Notes: generated by a model from the sequence alone, not told the origin. DNA of 32,299 nucleotides from Nitrososphaeraceae archaeon (GCA_016782225.1 JADDOW010000075.1:1-32299), one strand, 5' to 3'. Counted from the stretch's first letter, positions 16,972 through 25,501 are shown. Made by a program: numbers and translations.

Positions 16972-17883
16972 ATGGGAAACCTTACTTCTTGGTTCATGCG
17001 AGAGTCGCAAGGAGTAAACGCTTTTGATAACCTCATCTTATTATTTCTAAAAGTTATATATTTGGGTAGAAGGGTCTTATTTAGAATATTTTTAGGCAAG
17101 AAAAGAAGAGATGAATTATACATTGAAAGGGGTCTTGACTTTGCGGAATTTCTGTATAGACATATCAAGTTATTCAAACCCTGGTCCAAGTTATTGACTT
17201 TCAAAGTGCCAAAATACAACTACAAATTCTATTGCAGAATTAACAAAGATGACTTCATTGTTATGACAAGACATGAGGATGTGATAATAGATTATTTTCA
17301 TCCTAAAGAGGGAGATGTGGTTGTAGACGTTGGCGCGCATATAGGTCGTTATACTATAATAGCCTCACAACGTGTTGGCCCAAACGGAAAAGTAGTTGCC
17401 ATTGAAGCTGAGCCAAGCAATTTTGAGTTATTGAATCGTAACATACAGTTGAATCAATTATCAAATGTCACAACCCTGAACAATGCTGCCTTTTCCAAAG
17501 AAACAAAAATAAAACTCCACTTGCCAGCTGGAGATATTTTCACCAAATTCAATACTGTAATGCCTGATTTGTCATGGATAACACCCACAAATAACTTTGT
17601 AGATGTGAATGCTAACACATTGGATAATTTGTTGCAACAAATTGGAATAAAACAGGTCAACTACATAAAAATCGATGTTGAAGGGGCGGAATTTGAAGTT
17701 CTGAAGGGGGCTCATAACCTGCTAGTAAATAGCAATAACATTGTACTTCTTATAGAGGTCCATGGGCATGTAAATGATTATAGACAGAAGATAGACGAAT
17801 TCATTAGAACATACAATTTGAAAATAGAGACTGAAAAGATCTATGAAATGAATGGATATATAATCGCACGAAAATCTGCTTAA
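16972..17883 (+). CDS. FkbM-family SAM-dependent methyltransferase
   Basis: A 303-residue FkbM methyltransferase. ATG 16972 (MGNLTSWFMRESQG) aligns with the start of the preceding paralogue and is chosen over ATG 16954, which adds six Lys-rich residues. The shared N-terminal element (YLGRRVLFRIFLGKKRR) precedes the catalytic domain. Motif I VVDVGAHIGRYT starts near residue 115, then VVAIEAEPSNFELLNRNI, then IKIDVEGAEFEVLKG near 231-245. The loop before the last motif is shorter than in the other copies (QIGIKQVNY instead of QNGINAEDVNW). It is the last gene of the glycan island; about 1 kb of gene-free DNA follows. Confidence 0.9.
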   Translation: MGNLTSWFMRESQGVNAFDNLILLFLKVIYLGRRVLFRIFLGKKRRDELYIERGLDFAEFLYRHIKLFKPWSKLLTFKVPKYNYKFYCRINKDDFIVMTRHEDVIIDYFHPKEGDVVVDVGAHIGRYTIIASQRVGPNGKVVAIEAEPSNFELLNRNIQLNQLSNVTTLNNAAFSKETKIKLHLPAGDIFTKFNTVMPDLSWITPTNNFVDVNANTLDNLLQQIGIKQVNYIKIDVEGAEFEVLKGAHNLLVNSNNIVLLIEVHGHVNDYRQKIDEFIRTYNLKIETEKIYEMNGYIIARKSA

Positions 17884-17949
17884 CAATTCAGCGACATTTG
17901 AAAAAGCACATGCATTTTGTTATTGGCGGAACAATAAAAGAAAAACGGA

Positions 17950-18190
17950 CAGTGCTCTGTTCACCTGGGCAATTTTGATAATTCGCTATGGACATCTGCA
18001 AAAACACATTCAACCAATTTTTTGCACATGCTTAATTTACACTTCTTATTCTTGCATGAAATATCTGCAATGGTTCTGCACTGCCTTAACACATTGGATT
18101 GTTGTCTCCATAATAATTTTCTCAAATGGGGAATTCAAATAATGCTGCATCACATGTTTCAATATACCCATAATTTGATATCCATGTGGT
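17950..18190 (-). pseudogene. Possible transposase C-terminal relic
   Basis: On the minus strand, broken frames resemble the end of a DDE-type transposase. One piece reads FEKIIMETTIQCVKAVQNH. After a frame change comes CKNKKCKLSMCKKLVECVF followed by ADVHSEL, with stops between. The order (an E-x-x-x-Q helix, then a Cys/Lys-rich piece, then a His-containing helix) recalls archaeal transposase tails, but I cannot name the IS family and saw no terminal inverted repeats. Confidence 0.3.
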
Positions 18191-18939
18191 TGTAGCAACA
18201 CCGGTATCAGGCATAAAATAATTCATAATAATCCCATACACAATCCTGTATGCTATTTCTGACATTGAAGCAATGAATTTTAAATAAATGGACTGCAGCA
18301 ATTATAGAACACTGTATTACCTGAAATCACTTAACGATTCACTAAATTAATTCAGTGTAACATAGCCAAAGAGACTTTTTGTTATTATGATGTTTCAAAC
18401 ATCAAACTTCTGTATGAAACATAAAAAACGAGGGGCTCAATAAAAATCAGATAGTTGCGATTGTGAAAACTCCTATGCTATTTTTGGAATTGATGAGGAT
18501 GGTGAATCTTTATAACAATCACATATGGGAGAAGCGCCAAAAAAACTAAAACTGGAAAAGGAAATAGGTGGCAGGATGAAAAACATGGCAGTAGAAATCA
18601 ATATGGCACATAAAAATAATATGCAAATAATTTAGGCCTGTAGTATTATGAAACAGGGGCCGCCTACAATTTGAGAATTTGAACCACTTACTGCTTTTAC
18701 ATTACCTGGTGTATCTCTTTTTTTACCTAAGCGATGGATAAATTTGACAAGCGGTCTCAACCTGCTTTGTTGAACTGCATGTCTATTCCAGCAACCCGGC
18801 TCAATCGTTTTGCCCCTCAGTGACCTATGGTCCCAACGCCTTGATTAAGCTGCGGTAGCCCCGATAAGTTGTTATTTGCCGTGTTTGGCATTTATATCCT
18901 CTATCAATACTCGGCTAAAGCAGATTAGTTATTAATCAA
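18191..18939. other. Gene-poor stretch of about 750 bp
   Basis: No complete gene. A small plus-strand frame from ATG 18525 (about 35 codons, Lys-rich, MGEAPKKLKLEKEIG) follows a scrap reading CDCENSYAIFGIDEDGESL in the same region and could be the remains of a gene. The last 250 bp, up to the MgtC stop, are more GC-rich but show no structure that I can assign. Confidence 0.35.
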
Positions 18940-19416
18940 TCATTCGTCATCGGATATCCTATCCTTCATTCTTTTTATGTTAGGTAGGCGCGAAACAAGT
19001 ATGAAATACCCAACGCCAACAAGCGCAATAAAATGATAATCAAAGCCAATTGCCATTCCAATGGCCCCGGAAAACCATATACTTGCGGCGGTTGTTAGGT
19101 TCAATACCTTGTTTGGCTTGCTTTGTATTTCAGAATCTGTTCTGCCTTCAAGTTCACCCTTAAGTATTACCCCTGCACCAAGGAATCCTATCCCGCTGAC
19201 AATCTGTGCTGCAATTCTTGAAGTAGAATTTGGGTCTACCGAAGCAGACAGAAACGTAAAGATCATTGAACCGCCGATCACAAGGGAATGAGTTCCTACT
19301 CCTGCAGGCTTACCTTTAGATTCCCTTTCGGACCCTATAACATAGCCAGCAAGCAATGAAATGCCTATGTTGATTAATAAATTTAGCTCATATCCTTTAA
19401 AGAATGTCTCAATCAT
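18940..19416 (-). CDS. MgtC/SapB family membrane protein
   Basis: A 158-residue polytopic protein of the MgtC/SapB family, linked to survival at low magnesium and to control of membrane ATP synthase or ion balance. Hydrophobic helices lie at about 12-28, 43-60, 68-86, 108-123 and 127-143. Family hallmarks are IGSEREsKGKPAGVGTHSLV (residues 27-46), RIAAQIVSGIGFLGAGVILK (67-86) and LTTAASIWFSGAIG (107-120). The size equals the core domain without the C-terminal ACT-like extension of long MgtC. It starts at ATG 19416 and stands alone. Confidence 0.9.
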   Translation of the reverse strand: MIETFFKGYELNLLINIGISLLAGYVIGSERESKGKPAGVGTHSLVIGGSMIFTFLSASVDPNSTSRIAAQIVSGIGFLGAGVILKGELEGRTDSEIQSKPNKVLNLTTAASIWFSGAIGMAIGFDYHFIALVGVGYFILVSRLPNIKRMKDRISDDE

Positions 19417-19447
19417 GTTTTACTGATAAAGTTAATGCCTTTTTATA

Positions 19448-19949
19448 TCAATCAGAAAAGGGTATGCACAATACAATACAACACACATTTAGATCAAGAA
19501 AAAAATCATTAATATCCAAGGTGTCAAAATCAGTCCACAATCTATACCCTGTAAATACAAATACCTGAAAGTGAAGATAGGGAGTATAGGTATAGCCTGT
19601 CATGCCAACCCTGGCTATCTCCTAGCCCGCCCGAACCTGTTGACCTGCCCTTACTTTCGGACCGTTATGCTCGAAGTGGTCATATCTTGTATACTGATCA
19701 TTTTGGTGCATAATTGCAATAAAATTGGAATAGTTCCAGTATGACAGATTTGGACCCTACTTTGGAGTCATCCTTGACGTATGAGACCGTACCGTCCGCA
19801 GATGCAAGAAACGGAGTGTTATGTGGTACAATAAAATCAATTGCGTTTCTGAGATTGCCTAAATGCGCCGGAGATGTTATATCGATTCGCTGTAGATGGT
19901 TTTGAGGCAAGGATATCCTATATTTGTTCTTGGTGCTCATTAGGAACAC
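19448..19949 (-). pseudogene. Broken M23 (LytM-like) metallopeptidase gene
   Basis: The N-terminal frame (from ATG 19940 or 19949) encodes RIDITSPAHLGNLRNAIDF, with the His and Asp of the first zinc motif, then TPFLASADGTVSYVKDDS. A shift near 19740-19750 moves the rest to another frame, which reads YDHFEHNGPKVRAGQQVRAG, an in-frame TAG at 19622-19624, then VGMTGYTYTPYLHFQVFVF. That last piece is the M23 HxH motif with Tyr in place of its first His. The frameshift, the stop and the lost zinc ligand together mean the gene is dead. Functional M23 enzymes cut peptide cross-bridges; archaeal ones are of unclear use. Confidence 0.8.
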
Positions 19950-20066
19950 GCTCTATTTTTGGTGTAGTTTAATAAATTGTAAAATGAAAAATGAGTAGTT
20001 GAGTCAGCTTGCATCTTTTAAAAAAGATGATTTTAGACGCTGTGAGTCTGTGTTTGTTTTTTGTTT

Positions 20067-20786
20067 TTATTGTTTTTTTGTTGCTGCTGTTGTTGTGGTG
20101 GAGTAGGAGGTTTTGTTGGCAGAAGAGTCATTGCTGTTGCCTTGGTTGCCTTGGTTGTTGTCTGAGTTAGTAGTTTCTGAAACTGCTGATGCTATTTGCC
20201 TTGAGTTGTTCTCAAACGTCCTTGCTGCGTTTACGTTTATGTTGGAAAGGTGTTTTGAGTTGTCTCTTGCTTGCTGTAATGTTGATTTCCATGAGTCAAG
20301 GTTTGAGAAGATCATGTTGTTTGTCAGTCTTATCGCTGAAACTGCGTTGTCTGCAAAGCTGCTGACAAACTTGGTGTATGCTTGGGTAATGGAGTCTGGA
20401 GATGCAAAGCTGCTAACCATACCATTGAAGCTTTCATTGTATGGCCTCCATGCTGACTGAAGTGAGTTAATCACTGCTTTTTGAGACTCCATATATTGTT
20501 CTGAAATCTCTTTGGCTGTTTGCAGTGATTGTTCTTGGTAGCTGTTGACAATGTTGTTGTAACGTGGGATTTGGTTTCTCGACTCTTCTATTGACCTGTT
20601 GATGTTGTCCTTGGTCTCGTCAAGTGATCTGTTTATTGATTCACTCAAATCATTAGAGTTTTGGCTGTTTTGGCTGTTGTTGTTATTTGATTTAGTTTCA
20701 TGGGAGTATTTTGATGTGTTGTTGTTGTTGTTGTTTTTGCTGCTAGTTGAAGTTGTTGTTGAGTTATCAGATTTAAATGAAATCAC
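20067..20786 (-). CDS. Low-complexity helical protein, possibly phasin-like
   Basis: A 239-residue soluble protein starting at GTG 20786. Residues 1-45 are Asn/Ser/Thr-rich, a long amphipathic helical core spans about 46-200, and the tail (201-239) is again Asn/Ser/Thr-rich and ends basic. The core has no Cys, is rich in Gln, Asn, Ser and Ala, and contains heptad-like segments (SINRSLDETKDNINRSIEES; YQEQSLQTAKEISEQYMES). This architecture is seen in granule-coating phasins and other helical-bundle proteins. No synthase gene for storage polymer is nearby, so the assignment is tentative. The low-complexity ends come from TTG/CAA-type triplet runs. A TATA-like box close to the start suggests a leaderless mRNA. 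Confidence 0.75.
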   Translation of the reverse strand: MISFKSDNSTTTSTSSKNNNNNNTSKYSHETKSNNNNSQNSQNSNDLSESINRSLDETKDNINRSIEESRNQIPRYNNIVNSYQEQSLQTAKEISEQYMESQKAVINSLQSAWRPYNESFNGMVSSFASPDSITQAYTKFVSSFADNAVSAIRLTNNMIFSNLDSWKSTLQQARDNSKHLSNINVNAARTFENNSRQIASAVSETTNSDNNQGNQGNSNDSSANKTSYSTTTTAATKKQ

Positions 20787-20802
20787 TATATATTGGGAGC
20801 AT

Positions 20803-20812
20803 ACTTTATAAG
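20803..20812 (-). promoter_or_regulatory. TATA-like box for the helical protein gene
   Basis: On the minus strand CTTATAAAGT lies about 17-26 bases upstream of the GTG start at 20786. This is the spacing expected when an archaeal transcript starts at or within a few bases of its start codon. Assigned by position and sequence only. Confidence 0.4.
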
Positions 20813-20886
20813 CATGGGTATTTCATGGAATTTAGACCCTCCCAAAACCCAAACATAATCTAATATTGTGCTATTCAGGTAGTTTG

Positions 20887-21051
20887 ATGGAAGTTTCATT
20901 AGAAAATATAATGAACTTATCATTCTTAAGATGCTGTAATTATACGCCTTTGTTCATAGGTTTTGGCACGTTAATCGGCGTCAGTTTATTGTATCCTTTA
21001 ACTATGTGTGAATATGATGAATTTGGTGTTTATTGCATGTTAATGATATAA
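20887..21051 (+). CDS. Possible 54-residue single-TM peptide
   Basis: ATG-started frame. A polar head (MEVSLENIMNLSFLRCCNY) precedes one hydrophobic helix (LFIGFGTLIGVSLLYPL) and a short acidic tail with Cys residues. The frame extends upstream to TTG 20866. Size and composition fit a small membrane peptide, but AT-rich DNA gives such frames by chance and there is no recognised family. Confidence 0.3.
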   Translation: MEVSLENIMNLSFLRCCNYTPLFIGFGTLIGVSLLYPLTMCEYDEFGVYCMLMI

Positions 21052-21404
21052 TATTTGCAACCAGGCATTATTATAGTATATCAATAAAGTCTGTACTATT
21101 TGACTTGACGGATTTAGCAAAAATACTTCATTGTGTTAATTGTTTTTTTATTATCCTTAGCCACTTTCCCGCATAGATTGATGGTTTATAGATATTTTTG
21201 TGAAATAACTAATGCAGACCAAGCTATTATTGCTACACCTTTAGATCCGCTACATTTAAAACAAGTATTCTTTATGTCAAAAGTAATCAAAATATTATAA
21301 TTTTATAGGAAAAACTTCAAATGTTTTAGAAGTAGGATATCATAAGGAGTAATGTATCCTCTTTTAACCTTATTCTTATCTACTTTATTGTGCATATAAT
21401 TACT
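21052..21404. other. Intergenic region of about 350 bp with a minimal frame behind a strong Shine-Dalgarno
   Basis: Nothing recognised except AAGGAG at 21344-21349, two bases before ATG 21352, which opens a 15-codon hydrophobic peptide ending at 21399, just before the GTG of the charged peptide gene. The spacing is too short for an efficient site. It could be a leader peptide, a chance match, or a misplaced signal. Confidence 0.3.
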
Positions 21405-21521
21405 GTGTCGGAAATAAAAGAATCTATTGAAAGTGCCGGAGAAAAGATGAAAAGAGGTACAAAGAAAGCTGGGCATAGTATGGAAGAAGGCGCCGAGGAA
21501 ACCAAAGACAAAGTAGACTAA
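21405..21521 (+). CDS. 38-residue charged amphipathic peptide
   Basis: GTG-started gene of 38 codons. The product is almost entirely a charged helix: SEIKESIESAGEKMKRGTKK, then an Ala/Gly/Glu/Lys-rich second half ending TKDKVD. Repeated 11-residue-like patterns of Lys/Glu with Ala and Gly recall LEA-type or CsbD-like stress peptides, which are disordered until they meet a membrane or partner. The strong composition and clean TAA favour a real gene despite its size. It precedes the PspAB gene by about 560 bp, so a shared stress theme is possible. Confidence 0.55.
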   Translation: MSEIKESIESAGEKMKRGTKKAGHSMEEGAEETKDKVD

Positions 21522-21775
21522 TCATTTTATTTTTTTGTCTATATGTATTTTACCTCGAGAAATATAATACAATAAGTTTGCTTTACATTACTTTACATTT
21601 GCCCTCTCAATTTATTTAGTGGATATAACTAGATGATGGTGATGATGGCCAATTTTGAAATTATTAATATGGATGGAAAACTGAATACACTAATAACTAT
21701 AGGGAAAACAAAATCATGTAGTTATGTTATCAATAGTAATATCATTATTTGGTAATAGTTGCATTATGGGTGGCA

Positions 21776-22027
21776 ATGGTGTTCCCTTTCCATTTACTCA
21801 TTCTGCTTCTCCTTTTTTTCAATGTCTTTTGTGACTTACCTTTATGGTGTGATTTGTTATTTATGAGTGGGGTTTTTTTATATAATTATGGCGATAAATT
21901 CAAATTTCATTCTCGTTGTTTAAAATTAGAATTATTTGTATTCTCTGTAATTTTTTACAGTCTCAAATCAATTTACTTTTACTGGTATGCTATAGAACAC
22001 TATGTTAGCGGTTTGTTGAGCCACTAA
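21776..22027 (+). CDS. Possible small membrane protein, weakly supported
   Basis: A frame of 83 codons from ATG 21776 (open further to TTG 21749) encodes a very hydrophobic N-terminal half (LLILLLLFFNVFCDLPLW) and a second aromatic hydrophobic stretch (FVFSVIFYSLKSIYFYWY). AT-rich DNA can yield such frames by chance. I see no ribosome binding site and no family. Without this call, 21522-22085 is empty. Confidence 0.25.
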   Translation: MVFPFHLLILLLLFFNVFCDLPLWCDLLFMSGVFLYNYGDKFKFHSRCLKLELFVFSVIFYSLKSIYFYWYAIEHYVSGLLSH

Positions 22028-22085
22028 TTGATCGAATAGATGGATAGATAAAAAGCATATATCAATTTAAATAATAACATTAGTA

Positions 22086-22781
22086 ATGGGATTTTTTAGT
22101 TTTTTAAGAAAAGAGGGGGAGAACAATGGCCATAAATATAACAACCGGATCGACAATTCATTTATTGATAACCAGGCAGTCTCCTCATTATTGAAGTCTT
22201 ATGTTAAATTAGATGATTCATTAGGGCTAAAAAGTACAGGCAGGTGTGGGATATTGGTTAAAAATATGAATATACCTAAATTCACTGATATGAAGCAATA
22301 TATCGATAATGTTATTGCAAATATATCTGACAAGCAAAAGATGGGTTGGGAATTGACATGTCGATCAGCAATTGATAATTATGGTTATCTTTGGTTCATA
22401 TTGGAAGGAAAGGCAATTGAGGAAATAGTAGTTGCATTAAATGCAATTGGAGATATTGTCCATGAAAAGGGATTCTCAAGACAGTTATTGGCCGCAGTAT
22501 TTGAATTAACTAGTGGTTATGGAGTTAGCAAGAATGCATTTTTAAATAATAACATATTTACCACAGATAATAACACAAGTCAATACCTTATATACAATTA
22601 TAAATATGACAAATTCTATCCATTTATTCCATTATCTTCACCTAAAGGCATGGAGGTGACTGGTTCTGGAAAAAAAAGAAATTATGATCAAGAGTTAAAA
22701 ATAATGGCTCATATCAAGGATGATTTGCCATGCGAAAAAGATGCAAACCTTTGGTACCCCATTTGGAATATGCCATTTTAA
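22086..22781 (+). CDS. pspAB: PspA-associated protein PspAB
   Basis: A 231-residue soluble protein matching what I know of the PspAB family, a partner of PspA/ESCRT-III-type membrane stress proteins in actinobacteria and archaea. The characteristic order is present: MGFFSFLRK at the start, LGLKSTGRCGILVK (46-59), DNYGYLWFILEG (97-108), VHEKGFSRQLLAAVF (125-139), YLIYNYKYDKFYPFIPL (167-183), and the ending DDLPCEKDANLWYPIWNMPF (212-231). An Asn-rich insertion lies at about 150-165. It starts at ATG 22086 after an AT-rich leader. Neither pspA nor pspAA is visible within this window, so the partner must be elsewhere. Confidence 0.8.
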   Translation: MGFFSFLRKEGENNGHKYNNRIDNSFIDNQAVSSLLKSYVKLDDSLGLKSTGRCGILVKNMNIPKFTDMKQYIDNVIANISDKQKMGWELTCRSAIDNYGYLWFILEGKAIEEIVVALNAIGDIVHEKGFSRQLLAAVFELTSGYGVSKNAFLNNNIFTTDNNTSQYLIYNYKYDKFYPFIPLSSPKGMEVTGSGKKRNYDQELKIMAHIKDDLPCEKDANLWYPIWNMPF

Positions 22782-23318
22782 GGTAATTCCCAAATAATTC
22801 TGTTAAATCATTCCAATTATACCTACTGTCCTTTCAAAATAATCATTTTTGCATTTACATTAGAAAAGCCAGCCAGAACCTGTCTGTATTTTCCCGTTTC
22901 TGTGTCAGTTTATTTGTTGAAATGATGGCATTAATTCTTTATATTGTCTTTTTTAAAATTTTTTGATTTAGTTTAAATTGTTGTTATCAACACTGGTAAA
23001 ATATATTATGTGCTATTTGCTACTTGATTATCTGCCAGCTGCCTTGTAAAGGATTTCTTTATTGCATTTGTTTGGTCATTTATACTCATGATTACCGGTT
23101 ATGGTGACTTTTTCACTAAATTTTTCATATGGACCCTAATCACTTTTATAGTTAATTTTGATGTGTTTTAAGTTAACATGTGCCATAATATTTTACGTTA
23201 AGTCAGGTCTTTATTTGGCACCCATGTGAGTATAAGTTAATACTCTTTTTTTAGTAATTTGTCTTCAATTGGTTGTACTAAAGTATTAATCTGTAAAGCA
23301 ATGTGATATTACTATCGA
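22782..23318. other. Intergenic region of about 540 bp, nothing recognised
   Basis: AT-rich, both flanking genes on the plus strand. No frame above noise, no clear hairpin, and no tRNA-like pattern. Confidence 0.4.
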
Positions 23319-23360
23319 TTGAAAGAGGCTGCAAATAAAAACAAAAAGGAAGTGGCCCAT

Positions 23361-23801
23361 ATGGTTAAAGACTGGTTAGAGGAAGAAGGGTTAGCAATAG
23401 AATATTTGGATGATGAGGATACGGATGTCAAATGCGTTATTATCAAAGACAATATAATATTGAATATCGGTTTCCTTAAAGCCTCAAAGGATAGTCTCAT
23501 AGTAAGTGGAAAAGTGGGACTTCAACTTTACGAGCAGGATATGCAGGAACTAGCAAAAATAAAAAGGGACTTGCTATATGACTTGGAAACTGTTTTTCTG
23601 CAAATGAACTTGGACTTTACTATTGATACTACCGGAAGTTCCGATAAGGATGTCTCAATATCTGATATACAAATTCAAAAAACAATATTTTTTGACGGTC
23701 TAACAAAAGATAGACTTTTTGATATAATGGTGTCTATATTTAACTGCATGAATGTTGTCAGAATGAAGTTTAATCTATTGGGCATGAATAAAAGTATCTA
23801 G
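23361..23801 (+). CDS. DUF2299-like archaeal protein
   Basis: About 146 residues from ATG 23361 (MVKDWLEEEGLAIEYLDDED), preceded by AAGGA about ten bases upstream. The frame is open to TTG 23319, adding 14 Lys-rich residues. The layout resembles DUF2299: an N-terminal DWLxEEGL helix, a strand reading VKCVIIKDNIILNIGF, a long central helix with LLYDLETVFLQMNLDFTI, and a final segment with FFDGLTKDRLFDIMVSIFN, the region I associate most with the family. It is soluble, acidic and without metal-binding motifs. The function of DUF2299 is not known. Confidence 0.65.
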   Translation: MVKDWLEEEGLAIEYLDDEDTDVKCVIIKDNIILNIGFLKASKDSLIVSGKVGLQLYEQDMQELAKIKRDLLYDLETVFLQMNLDFTIDTTGSSDKDVSISDIQIQKTIFFDGLTKDRLFDIMVSIFNCMNVVRMKFNLLGMNKSI

Positions 23802-24215
23802 TACCTGCGCATATGGCAACGTTCTATATCATTACATCAGGCATTCTGTTGACCGCATTTGAGTAAAAATCCACGCAATATTAATGAAAAATGTCCTAAT
23901 CCTGAACAATGCCGTCCAACCATGTAATTTCAAATAAACTCATGTCTCTATTGTCAATTGTACGATATAATCATGATTTGTTGTAGTTTCATCTCATCAC
24001 TTGGACATTGAAATATTTTCTGTATGATCTGATGCAGAAGATTACTGTGCTATACGCACACAAGACCATGATATTCTACCCGGAAATTCCGTTGCCTTGG
24101 TATCGGTATCGATAGGCATTCCCATAAGTGGAGTCAATTTTTAAACCAAGAAATAAAATGACTATGTTATTGTCTGTTGCCGGTAATGTTTTTGCGATTA
24201 GTAAAATAGGGGTTA
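23802..24215. other. Gene-poor stretch with a short protein-like scrap
   Basis: Mostly empty. From about 24031 to the TAA at 24142-24144, the plus strand reads 37 codons without a start, including TQDHDILPGNSVALVSVSIG. The pattern loosely recalls the C-terminal OB-fold of NfeD-type proteins and could be a relic, but it is too short to prove. Confidence 0.35.
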
Positions 24216-25501
24216 TTAACTCCTATGTTGTTTCACAGGCAAACTAAATCTAAATGCAGATCCCTTTCCATCATCGTTATTCTTTGCCCAAATGCGTCCA
24301 CCATGAGATTCTACAATGTTTTTGCAAACATACAATCCCAATCCTGTGCCTCCAGATCCGTCTTTGAATGTATAAATTGAGAACAGTCTTGGTAATAACT
24401 TTGTCTATTCCATCACCTGAATCCTTTATATTTACGATGATTTCTTTTGATTCGCCACAAGAATTACCTTTATTGTTATTGATGATGTTTGTGTCCATAC
24501 TAATGGTAACTGTGCCTTCCTTCACAAACTTGGCAGCATTATCAAAAATTTTGGAGATTACCTGTACAATCCTCTCTTTGTCTCCCTCTATAACAACACC
24601 TTTTTCTGACATTATTAGGTTCACTGCATCATAAATGATGTTTCATTCTTATTGTCGCGAGTAATTTGATTTCTAGTGTCCTCTGCAACCTGCAATATTG
24701 TTTTTGGCAGACTGAACCTTTCATGTTTAGCGTTAGCATGTTATTGTCAACCTTTGAGATGTACAGTATGTCGGATATTACCTTTTGAAGTCGTATTGCA
24801 TTTCTCATAATGGGTTCTCCGTACTCAAAATTTGATTGAGGTTCAGAAAGCAAGAATTCAACATATCCCAAAATGGATTGAACCGGTGTTCTTAGCTCTT
24901 GGGATGCAATGTTGATAACTCTTTTTGCTTTATATTGTGGCGTCTCATCTGCTCATTGATTTGCGCAAGCTCTTTGTTCACTGAAGCAAGCTCTTTGTTC
25001 ACTTTTACGAAACTCTCATTAGTTTTTGCAAGTTCCTCATTGGCTATCAAAACACTATTATCGGATTTCATTAAATCATTTTTTGAATTTTTTAACTCGT
25101 CTATCTTTGCATGAAGATCACTGTTTAAAAGATAAAGAGACTCATTTGCTTCATCAGTTCTTCAGTCTTTGCAATTAACTCCCCCGTCTTTATTGTATAG
25201 AGGTCCTCTGTGGTTAAGCCACTGCATTTACCATCGTTTTTATTTTTGTCGGGAGTTAACGTTTGACTTTCAATCAATATTAAAGAAAATGTTTTATATG
25301 GTGTAACAACTAATGGCGGATATTGAGAATTGCCATACAAACCATAAAGAGTTGAGATGCCCAAGTTAAAGGAAATGTCAAGAAAACTGCAATAATATTC
25401 GACACCCAAACTAATTTGTAAATGGCAACATGATTGAAATAGCAGTTGATAAAATATTTCGAATAATAAATATTAATCATCATTGTTATGTTTGGCCACA
25501 T
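24216..25501 (-). pseudogene. Histidine kinase pseudogene with Gln at the phosphoacceptor position
   Basis: Minus-strand remains of a membrane sensor kinase spread over several frames. A hydrophobic N-terminal part runs from about 25501 (VWVSNIIAVFLTFPLTW). It is followed by a coiled-coil region full of Glu/Leu/Lys (24950-25200), then the dimerisation box NIASQELRTPVQSILGYVEF, where Gln occupies the place of the conserved His. The N-box QVISKIFDNAAKF and G1 box IKDSGDGI come next. After a shift near 24390 the G2 part reads [19 protein letters not shown], ending RFSLPVKQ before a stop at 24216. At least three frame changes are needed to connect the pieces, so the gene is inactive. Confidence 0.85.

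Noticed and set aside
17884-18939. Possible tRNA or structured RNA in the 1-kb gap
   Set aside because: Scanned for acceptor, anticodon and T-arm patterns; found no consistent cloverleaf.
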